This document shows positions 1 through 6,446 of a stretch of 64,000 nt of DNA, piece by piece (the stretch's first letter is position 1; every line of letters begins with the position of its first letter). The DNA comes from Enterobacter wuhouensis (GTDB lineage Bacteria > Pseudomonadota > Gammaproteobacteria > Enterobacterales > Enterobacteriaceae): contig NZ_SJOO01000012.1 in the NCBI RefSeq assembly GCF_004331265.1, forward strand, positions 1 to 64,000, written 5' to 3'. The notes under the pieces were generated by a model, which ran no database searches, was not told the DNA's origin, and saw nothing but the letters and a program-made list of their open reading frames with translations. Both the position numbers and the translations under genes were made by a program.

Positions 1-120
1 TGCATGTTGCACGTTTCTGGGGGGATGAGACCCCCCGACCGGGGTTCGACAACTGGCGACAGCCAGTTGGACAGACTGAGCGCGCAGCGAACAGGCTGCC
101 CGCAGGGCGAGCGAAGCGAG
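1..120. other. probable end of an integrative element
   Basis: This stretch has no convincing gene. It is packed with short inverted repeats: GGGGGG/CCCCCC at 19-36, AACTGGC/GCCAGTT at 51-68 and GCCC/GGGC near 102-112, followed by the iterated GCGAGCGAAGCGAG at 107-120. It directly abuts a tRNA-Ser 3' end, as the terminus of a tRNA-integrated island would. The bulk of the element would lie to the left, outside the window. This is inference from context; no integrase is visible here. Confidence 0.4.
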
Positions 121-141
121 TCAATCCCCCCCTCACCGCCA
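121..141 (+). tRNA. 3' remnant of tRNA-Ser (serX type), att-like
   Basis: The bases AATCCCCCCCTCACCGCCA match the 3' T-loop half, T-stem strand, acceptor strand and CCA end of the enterobacterial tRNA-Ser(GGA) gene serX. The sequence to the left cannot form the rest of a tRNA: there is no anticodon arm and no GGTGAGG 5' acceptor strand. A tRNA-type terminator follows at once. The simplest reading is the duplicated 3' end left by a tRNA-specific integrase, with the intact gene beyond the left edge. In E. coli serX lies a few genes from phoH, which fits the position. Confidence 0.65.
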
Positions 142-150
142 TATTTAAGA

Positions 151-182
151 AAAAGCCCGTACGAAAGTACGGGCTTTTTTTT
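151..182 (+). terminator. rho-independent terminator after tRNA-Ser remnant
   Basis: An 8-bp perfect stem, GCCCGTAC/GTACGGGC, with a GAAA tetraloop is followed by eight T. It is placed like the native terminator of the adjoining tRNA gene. Confidence 0.85.
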
Positions 183-215
183 CGCATATTGCACGCCTTT
201 GGGCGTACGACAACG

Positions 216-413
216 CTATTCCCCGCAGCATTTGCAGCACACCACGCAATCATATCCCATGATATTAGCTGCATTCACGGCGCTCTCAACGTCGAAATAC
301 ACGCCCAGCTCGCGAGGTTGTACAGTCGTTGATAATTCCTCGCATTCAGCAACATGCAGTTCATGCTCACCGGTGTCGAGAGTGGTTGTATTTAAATAGT
401 ATGTTTTCAGCAT
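216..413 (-). CDS. small Cys-rich protein (65 aa), unknown function
   Basis: I chose the inner ATG at 413 because AGGAGG lies six bases upstream; the open frame extends to 482 but has no ribosome site there. The 65-residue product has no signal peptide. It has His17, His20 and Cys24, and a C-terminal cluster with Cys at 56, 59, 60, 62 and 63. It resembles, from memory, a scattered family of about 60-residue uncharacterised proteins that share a G-x-HE-x-H motif, a central Cys and a C-terminal CC-x-C pattern. Metal (zinc) binding is plausible from the ligands but is not shown. It stands alone between the tRNA remnant and a regulator gene. Confidence 0.7.
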   Translation of the reverse strand: MLKTYYLNTTTLDTGEHELHVAECEELSTTVQPRELGVYFDVESAVNAANIMGYDCVVCCKCCGE

Positions 414-482
414 CGAAACCTCCTGAACATCAGCAGAATTATTAGTGCGTAACGTATTAAATCCAATGTAAAAAAGAATCAA

Positions 483-673
483 TTAGCCTGTCGCCGATTA
501 TATTTTTGAAATTCACATTCAAAAAAAGAATACAACAAGACGTAAATAAATATTAATGAGCAAGGGGAAAAATAGAATCCCATCACAAAATAAGATCATA
601 GCACCGGTTATTTCTGGGATCATCCCGCAATACTGTTATAGTACAAAATAAATATTACATAACCGAGAGCAAT
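483..673. promoter_or_regulatory. AT-rich intergenic region before the IprA-like regulator
   Basis: No gene is seen in this 191-bp AT-rich stretch. A TGTTATAGT extended -10-like element lies about 35 bp upstream of the regulator ATG at 674. An 11-bp inverted repeat, GGGATCATCCC (616-626), sits just upstream and could be an operator. Both are by-eye calls. Confidence 0.3.
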
Positions 674-1363
674 ATGCTATTACCTTCAGACGCTGCTTCC
701 GAGCAGGAGAGCGCATTTAGATTCAGCATCGAAACCAAGCCCATAGAAGCCATTATTAGAATCCATAATGAACTAATATCCTATGGTCGGCCCTTCATTC
801 TACCCGCGAACAAAAAGTTGTTACTCTCCAGTTCAAAAGATAACTTCTTCATTGTTCTGGTAGAAAAAGGCTGTTTTTCCTTCTGCCACCGACGTACCAA
901 CCTTCACATTGGAACATCGTTTGCACCTGCCATATTCGGCCTTATTGACGGATACAGTTACTTTCACAACGTAAAAGGAAGGCCGCAGCATTACATTCAG
1001 GCCGAAACCTTGTGTACCGGATGGCTTGTCCCCGTTGATATCTTTTTACAAAAATCTGATGAACTCAATCTCTGGCGCGATATCGCTAAAATTCTCGCGC
1101 AACGTCTTATGATTATGTGCTCCCGAGATACTGAGCTCACGGGTAATGATATATATTGCAAGATAAAAACGCTGTTAGCCGAAATATGGACCTACCCCGA
1201 AGAAATAAGGAAGCAAATCACCGTCGCATCATTTATTCACCACAGAACCCGGGCCTCAAAAAGCCGAATTTTGGGCATCCTTGCTGAACTCAAAAAAGGC
1301 GACTACATACAAATAGAATCCGGCATACTTATGTCACTGTCAAAATTACCGGAAGCCTTCTGA
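674..1363 (+). CDS. IprA/YaiV-like winged-helix regulator
   Basis: The 229-residue soluble protein has the layout of the enterobacterial IprA (YaiV) group of Crp/Fnr-like regulators. An N-terminal beta-rich sensor-like half (about residues 25-140) is followed by a C-terminal winged helix (about 150-225, with FIHHRTRASKSRILGILAEL as the probable recognition segment). No cyclic-nucleotide-binding signature is obvious. Such genes often sit beside fimbrial operons. Here it converges on the nine-gene chaperone-usher operon, stop to stop 36 bp apart, so it may control that operon. This is inference from position. GAGAG lies just ahead of the ATG. Confidence 0.7.
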   Translation: MLLPSDAASEQESAFRFSIETKPIEAIIRIHNELISYGRPFILPANKKLLLSSSKDNFFIVLVEKGCFSFCHRRTNLHIGTSFAPAIFGLIDGYSYFHNVKGRPQHYIQAETLCTGWLVPVDIFLQKSDELNLWRDIAKILAQRLMIMCSRDTELTGNDIYCKIKTLLAEIWTYPEEIRKQITVASFIHHRTRASKSRILGILAELKKGDYIQIESGILMSLSKLPEAF

Positions 1364-1399
1364 GTCAATTACATATATCACTGGAAACCATGACCGATT

Positions 1400-3115
1400 T
1401 TAATGCTTAAAACGGTCATCCTGCATAAATAATCGACTGGCTTCTCTCTTAAGACTGTCGCCGGTTTGCTTGTTTCCCAGAAAATAGTTAACCTCAATCA
1501 GATTATCGTACATGTCTGCATCCCCCCAGGTTTCCAACCATCGTGACGCTGCCGCGCTGAACTGCCGCAACGCTCTCACATCATTGTTATGCTTATAATC
1601 AATTATCAGCGCTTCAGCGTTGAGACGTCTTAACCTCTCGGTGCCTACGCCGGTTTCAGGCAGGGATAATACCTCATGATAGAAATCATCCGGTTGCGAT
1701 TCAAACCTGGTCAGAATTAACTCATTTCGCAGTGAAATAATGACAATCATGGCCATGAAAAGCAAAAAAGCAGATAGGTAAATCGTACTGATATTCAGGC
1801 TCATCGCGCCACCGGCAGCAGCGTCCTTATCGTCACCCCGTCGGTCAATCAGGCTGAGCAGCAGTATAAAACTGAGCCAGTGTATCGCCGATTGATAAAA
1901 CGGATATTCGACCTGGGTATGCAGCAGGAGCGGCAGGAGACAGATAAAAAATGCCAGTTTGTTTTTTTCGGTCGAACGAAACAGCAATCGCATACCCGCA
2001 AAGCAGACTACGAACAGGCCGGATAGCGCGACTATCCCCCCTTCTATCCACCAGTAAAGGAACTCGTTGTGAGGATAAGAGACGACAGAGGCGCCATTAT
2101 CAATGGGCTGTGCCCTGTCGGCGATAAAATGTGAAAAGCTCCAGATGTAGCTCCCGTATCCCCACCCCTTTAAGGGATGAAGGAGGATCATACGCCATGT
2201 CTCATGCAGTATCATCAACCGCTGCAGGTTAGAGCCATCATGCTGGTGCAACGCCTCAAGCAGCGTTCCGTTCATCACCAGCACGCACCAGATCACGCCG
2301 ATAACGGGAGCAAGTAAAAGCAAAAATCTCGTGGCAAGCGGTGTTTCTTTACGCCCGTAAAGCAACAGCATTCCCATAAAAACACAACAACCGCTCAGCC
2401 ATCCAATGCGCGACTGGAGGTCCGTCAGGGCGTAATAGATAATGACAATCCCTGAAAAGACAACTGCTTTTCGCATCAATTCGCGCTGCCGGGACCTGCA
2501 GATAAAGAAAGACGATCCCAGGATAAAAAGCAGGCTCCCCCCGCCCACGGCAAGAAACGAAGCCGTGACGTTACGCTGCTGGAAAATCCCTACGTTCGTT
2601 GGAACAACCTGCAATACCCGCTGTTCAAAATCAGGCAGAAGCGCAGGATAAGAGAGTCCGGCCAGGCCGTAGAGGGCCTGAACCACAGCCGCCAGCGCAA
2701 TTATGTAGAGTAGCCATTTGATCTGCACATCGCCAAAACGACAGTTTATGAGCATCGCGTAGAGCAATACCCCGGCCCACAGCCCGCCAAACTGCGCAAG
2801 GGAGTCGAAGAGCCAGTCGCGATGGGAACTCCATGCCAGCGGAAACGTCATTAAGGAGGCCGCAAGGATAATGCACTTCAGCGTCGAGCTGAGGTAAACC
2901 GGTTTTCGGAGAAAAAACAGGAATCCGATGGCCGTCATCAGCAGCATCAGGCTCCAGACTAGCAGCGACTCGGGCAGATCGGCACCGCTTCCGCCGTTAT
3001 TAGGTAAAACGACATGCATTGCCAGAAGGTAGATCCCTCCCAGCGCGGTGACGACAAAGTTGGGTAAGGCTTTGGAATGTAGGCTCATTATCGACCGGAC
3101 CGGATTAATTGACAT
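1400..3115 (-). CDS. PglL/Wzy_C-type O-oligosaccharyltransferase in a fimbrial operon
   Basis: The 571-residue polytopic membrane protein belongs to the O-antigen ligase/polymerase superfamily and has the details of PglL-type protein ligases. These are FQQRNVTASFLA (178-189, the PglL_A-like signature), SRIGW (235-239), HPLKGWGYGSY (313-323) followed by HNEF (349-352), which form the Wzy_C periplasmic-loop pattern, and HTQVEYPFYQSA (399-410), typical of the Wzy_C_2 region. A further membrane segment and a soluble tail follow. PglL enzymes move a lipid-linked glycan to Ser/Thr of periplasmic proteins. The start overlaps the end of the second chaperone gene by 11 bp, so it is the last gene of the pilus operon. 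A WaaL-type glycan ligase is the alternative, but the location and the Wzy_C_2-like region favour protein O-glycosylation. Confidence 0.75.
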   Translation of the reverse strand: MSINPVRSIMSLHSKALPNFVVTALGGIYLLAMHVVLPNNGGSGADLPESLLVWSLMLLMTAIGFLFFLRKPVYLSSTLKCIILAASLMTFPLAWSSHRDWLFDSLAQFGGLWAGVLLYAMLINCRFGDVQIKWLLYIIALAAVVQALYGLAGLSYPALLPDFEQRVLQVVPTNVGIFQQRNVTASFLAVGGGSLLFILGSSFFICRSRQRELMRKAVVFSGIVIIYYALTDLQSRIGWLSGCCVFMGMLLLYGRKETPLATRFLLLLAPVIGVIWCVLVMNGTLLEALHQHDGSNLQRLMILHETWRMILLHPLKGWGYGSYIWSFSHFIADRAQPIDNGASVVSYPHNEFLYWWIEGGIVALSGLFVVCFAGMRLLFRSTEKNKLAFFICLLPLLLHTQVEYPFYQSAIHWLSFILLLSLIDRRGDDKDAAAGGAMSLNISTIYLSAFLLFMAMIVIISLRNELILTRFESQPDDFYHEVLSLPETGVGTERLRRLNAEALIIDYKHNNDVRALRQFSAAASRWLETWGDADMYDNLIEVNYFLGNKQTGDSLKREASRLFMQDDRFKH

Positions 3116-3788
3116 GGCTCAGCCGGGCAGGCATTACCCGGCCATAATCATTAATGCTCTGCCACCGTACCGCACTCAACGCGTCACTCTGATAACCCGC
3201 GATTTCCCGAGAGGAAAAGGGCGACAGCATTCCGGCCCGTTCGATGCTGTGGCCATCGACCCGCAAATTAAAGAGCGTGACATAATAAGGCGTCGGGTTT
3301 GCTGCACGTAAATGGTTGCCTTGCTTTGACCAGGAGACGCTTTTATAAGCATCCTCTTCTTTGCCTTGTAATCCCGAGGGGCGATGAAATAATTTCATCC
3401 GGCTGCGAATGGCGACCTGTAGCGTGTTTTCGGGCTGTTTCCCCTGCGTTTCTGGAATGCTCGCCACGCTGAGCCAGAACAAACTTTCCCGATCGTCTGG
3501 AAGATCCCCGCCCGTTCGCAGGATACGGATTAGGTTGCTACGCCCGTGGCTGAGCGTAAACAGTGGCGGAGTGATCATAAAAGGCACCTTATCTGATGCC
3601 ATTCCATTCTCATCAAGCACTTTTGACATTACCAGGAAACGCGTCTGCGACGTATTTTTCACCTCAAAGGTAATGCTCGATTTCTTTTGATCGAAAATAA
3701 AGCGCGTTCCGCCGATGACAACGCCAGCATGCGCGGCCATGGAGGTTAATATTAACCCTACCCCAGCCAGGACATATTCTTTAAACAT
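3105..3788 (-). CDS. second periplasmic fimbrial chaperone (YcbF-like)
   Basis: The 227-residue PapD-family chaperone has a signal peptide ending near AHA (about residue 21), an Ig-like N domain, the family signature DRESLFWLSVASIP and a second beta domain. It would hold pilin subunits in the periplasm by donor-strand complementation. It is the eighth gene of the operon, 14 bp after the third minor pilin. The last gene of the E. coli elf (ycbQRSTUVF) cluster is likewise a second chaperone. It overlaps the ligase gene by 11 bp, which implies translational coupling. Confidence 0.88.
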   Translation of the reverse strand: MFKEYVLAGVGLILTSMAAHAGVVIGGTRFIFDQKKSSITFEVKNTSQTRFLVMSKVLDENGMASDKVPFMITPPLFTLSHGRSNLIRILRTGGDLPDDRESLFWLSVASIPETQGKQPENTLQVAIRSRMKLFHRPSGLQGKEEDAYKSVSWSKQGNHLRAANPTPYYVTLFNLRVDGHSIERAGMLSPFSSREIAGYQSDALSAVRWQSINDYGRVMPARLSHVN

Positions 3789-3802
3789 TACTCACTCTCG
3801 TT

Positions 3803-4321
3803 TTACTGCCAGGTTAACGTAAATACCGTTGTTGCCGTCGCTTTACCACTTGTGACGCGATCTGTCGTTGCAATGTAGCGAGCGTAAAAAATATATTTAT
3901 TATCCACCAGCGTAGGATTAATTGGATAATCTGGCGTTGGCTGGTTTAACGGCAGCCTGTCATGGTTTTCATTCTGGATTTCAATACCAATGCCTTTAGC
4001 GCGATTAAGCAGATCCAGCGCAAGCAGCGAATTATCATGCATGTCTCCTTGCCCGATAAAGGTAAAGCTCACCCCGGATGCCGCCGCCCCACATTTTTGC
4101 AGGTCAACCGTAAAAGAAACCGGCGATGACCCCGTCCCCTTTGCCGTAAAGGCTTTGGAGGCAATATCCCCTAAAGGAACGGATAATGACAACGAACTCA
4201 GCGCGACCGTGCAGGTATTGTCCTTGATAGCCCCGCTCACATTAATGCTGCCATCATGTGCAGAAGTCACGGCACAATACAGAAGCAGGACCGCAGCAAG
4301 CCATATAAATCTGGTCATCAT
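3803..4321 (-). CDS. minor fimbrial subunit
   Basis: This 172-residue type-1-family pilin has a signal peptide ending near SAHA/D. A Cys pair about 35-40 residues apart (NTCTVALS and LQKCGAAA) forms the usual disulfide, and the C terminus TTVFTLTWQ has the donor-strand/beta-zipper pattern. It is the third of three tandem minor pilins. Its ATG overlaps the stop of the gene before it by 4 bp. It would be polymerised by the usher at 6447-9080 as a tip or fibrillar subunit. Confidence 0.85.
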   Translation of the reverse strand: MMTRFIWLAAVLLLYCAVTSAHDGSINVSGAIKDNTCTVALSSLSLSVPLGDIASKAFTAKGTGSSPVSFTVDLQKCGAAASGVSFTFIGQGDMHDNSLLALDLLNRAKGIGIEIQNENHDRLPLNQPTPDYPINPTLVDNKYIFYARYIATTDRVTSGKATATTVFTLTWQ

Positions 4322-4857
4322 TGATAGCTCAAATCAAAATACATAACAGAAGAGGCATTACCTGCGGTTACCGGGATTTTTGTCGCCATGTAACTCAGGT
4401 AAAAATCAAGCTCGTTATTGCCCGCTGCTATCGCGTATTGTTTGCTGAGGGTATTAATGGCCAGCTGAGCCGAATCTTTATCGAGGATCTCAATCCCCAC
4501 TCCGCCGGCCATTCCGCCACCGCCGCTGGTATCGCTCAGAGCCAATAACGCGGTGTTCGTACTGTCGCTATCACCCGTAAACGTAATTGTCGCCCCCTCT
4601 ATGCCGGTGGTGCAGTTTGACAAATTGATACTCAATTTTTTCTTTCCCTGAACATCGCCTACCGCGCTAAAGCCGCTGGACGAAAAATCCCCCATATCGA
4701 CAGGCAGAGACTGGCTGCTGCTGTCAACGTCGCAGCTGCTGGCGTAAATTGACCCGGTGATATTAACCGTGCCGTCATGGGCAATCCCCACGTCAGGAAG
4801 AATGCTAAGCAAACCAACAATCATCCAGGCATAGTGTATTTTCATCATCGCGCTCAC
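4318..4857 (-). CDS. minor fimbrial subunit
   Basis: This 179-residue pilin is a close paralogue of the next upstream gene product (4854-5387). They share SSCDVDSSSQS- and LLALSDTSGxGGMAxGVGIEILD-type segments and similar C termini ending MYFDLSYQ. It has a cleavable signal peptide and the two conserved Cys. It overlaps both neighbours by 4 bp (ATGA), so the three minor subunits are translationally coupled. The Ser/Gly-rich patches would be natural places to look for O-glycans if the downstream ligase acts on pilins. Confidence 0.85.
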   Translation of the reverse strand: MSAMMKIHYAWMIVGLLSILPDVGIAHDGTVNITGSIYASSCDVDSSSQSLPVDMGDFSSSGFSAVGDVQGKKKLSINLSNCTTGIEGATITFTGDSDSTNTALLALSDTSGGGGMAGGVGIEILDKDSAQLAINTLSKQYAIAAGNNELDFYLSYMATKIPVTAGNASSVMYFDLSYQ

Positions 4858-5387
4858 TGATATACCAGGTCAAAATACATAATCGATGAGGCATTTCCCG
4901 GGCTAACCGGTATTTGGGTGGCCTTGTAACGCAGATAGAACGTCAGCGCATTATCGCCCGCGGTTAAGGGAATTTCGTCACTGAGCGAATTTAACGCCAC
5001 AGGCTTTTTATTGGGATCCAGAATTTCGATACCCACCCCGGACGCCATCCCCCCGGTGCCAGAGGTGTCGGACAGCGCCAGCAAATCCGCATTGTCGGCG
5101 TCCGCCGTGCCAGAAAATGTCACCGCAGCGCCGGAAATATCGCTACTACAGTTGGTTAATGTTATCGGTAATTCCTTTTCAGCAGAGGTATCATTTACCG
5201 ATTTAAACGTAGCGCTGCTGAAATCGCCAACGGGAACGGATTGTGATGTACTGCTTACATCACACCCGCTTGCAACAACGGTTCCACTGACGTCAATTTC
5301 AACACCATTACCCGATGAACAGGCAGTGCCGCTTATGAGCATATATAATCCCCCCGCAACTATTCTCAAAAGAGTTCGATAATTCAT
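4854..5387 (-). CDS. minor fimbrial subunit
   Basis: The 177-residue type-1-family pilin has an N-terminal signal, a mature start rich in Ser/Gly and Cys, and conserved pilin Cys (SGCDVSST and TNCSSD). The C-terminal strand pattern ends MYFDLVYQ. It is a paralogue of the gene at 4318-4857, probably from tandem duplication. It follows the tip-like subunit by 12 bp. The position matches ycbU/ycbV in the E. coli elf operon. Confidence 0.85.
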   Translation of the reverse strand: MNYRTLLRIVAGGLYMLISGTACSSGNGVEIDVSGTVVASGCDVSSTSQSVPVGDFSSATFKSVNDTSAEKELPITLTNCSSDISGAAVTFSGTADADNADLLALSDTSGTGGMASGVGIEILDPNKKPVALNSLSDEIPLTAGDNALTFYLRYKATQIPVSPGNASSIMYFDLVYQ

Positions 5388-5399
5388 CCAGAACGCCTT

Positions 5400-6422
5400 T
5401 TAATAAAAATCCACAACAATGTAAGCCTGAGAATGGAATACCCCAGGCGTGGGTTCTTTACCTGTCGTACTGACCGGATAAACCATAAAGGAGACGGTTG
5501 CCTCATCATTATTTAGCTGGAACGGAAGCGTACCCGTATTCGGGGTGATGACATTTCCCTGAGTATCAGCAAACTGGACGCCTATATCAGCGTTGTCGCT
5601 GGCAACAGCGGTGGGCTCATTCGCATCAGCCGTTGCCTGAAAACGAAAGCTCAAATTAGCCGTTGCAGACACGCCGCCAGAACATTTAACGGGCACTGAT
5701 TTGGTCACAGGGTTAACGCCCGCAGCGATTTGCCCCTTGTTGATAAATGCGCTGCTGTTAATATTGCCAAAATCTACGGATATAACCTGATCGCTGTTCA
5801 CCGTGCAGGTTTGAGGCACGGTAATTACACCGCTAAATGACAATGCGTAGACTGGCTCCGTCAGGGGCGTCGTATTGTCGCGCGTAACATATACGTCATC
5901 CATAAGCGTTTGCGGAATAGTTAACGAACCAATGAACGGCTGAATAACTTTTAATTGAAGAGTCACGTCGCTATCATCGACAGGAAAATTACGCCCCTTT
6001 GATACGTTTGAATCCACCCCCATGTGAACGTAGTTTACCGGCGGATAGATATCGCCCGCGGTACTGTCGACCACTTTCACCGCCCCGTCTAAATAGGGGT
6101 TCAGCTTAACGTACTGCCAGCTGCCATCTTTTTCATCGACGGGAAATCGTGTGACATAAGATCGGTAGGTTGAATTATCATCATTCGAGCTGTCCTTCGG
6201 ACATACGGCCTCGACCCCGACTCCGCCCGACAGCACCAGCTGAACCGTCTTTCCGGCGACGTTTTGATCGCTGGTCAACGTTGACGTGAAATCAAAGTTT
6301 TCAATCCCCGCCGTTCCCGTACTGTTAGTACAGGTCGTCAATGAGGAGTCGGCATAACTGCATCCAGAAAAAAGCAGCGTAAATAAAACGATGCCAACGG
6401 CGTTGTTTATCGGTAAATTCAT
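5400..6422 (-). CDS. tip adhesin-like fimbrial protein (ElfG-like)
   Basis: The 340-residue two-domain subunit has an N-terminal half unlike the pilins (about residues 25-190) that could be the receptor-binding lectin domain. The C-terminal half (about 195-340) is a pilin domain with PQTCTVNSDQ, CSGG and an AYIVVDFY end. The signal region ends LLFSGCSYA; the Cys is probably not lipidated, because Phe instead of Leu is at the -3 position. Size and operon place (right after the usher) match ElfG of E. coli, about 356 residues. The ligand is not predictable. Confidence 0.8.
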   Translation of the reverse strand: MNLPINNAVGIVLFTLLFSGCSYADSSLTTCTNSTGTAGIENFDFTSTLTSDQNVAGKTVQLVLSGGVGVEAVCPKDSSNDDNSTYRSYVTRFPVDEKDGSWQYVKLNPYLDGAVKVVDSTAGDIYPPVNYVHMGVDSNVSKGRNFPVDDSDVTLQLKVIQPFIGSLTIPQTLMDDVYVTRDNTTPLTEPVYALSFSGVITVPQTCTVNSDQVISVDFGNINSSAFINKGQIAAGVNPVTKSVPVKCSGGVSATANLSFRFQATADANEPTAVASDNADIGVQFADTQGNVITPNTGTLPFQLNNDEATVSFMVYPVSTTGKEPTPGVFHSQAYIVVDFY

Positions 6423-6446
6423 TTTGTCACCCGTGAGTTTATTTTC

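Noticed and set aside
42..50. GGGGTTCGA resembling a tRNA T-arm near the left edge
   Set aside because: It is not followed by the pairing strand and no D- or anticodon arm is present; too short to call a second tRNA fragment.
1390..1419. hairpin ATGACCG...CGGTCAT at the end of the ligase gene
   Set aside because: It can pair with one bulge but overlaps the ligase stop and has no T-tract on either strand, so it is not listed as a terminator.
5400..6422. lipoprotein call for the tip-like fimbrial subunit
   Set aside because: The Cys in LLFSGC has Phe at -3, and lipidation would not fit a pilus subunit exported through the usher.
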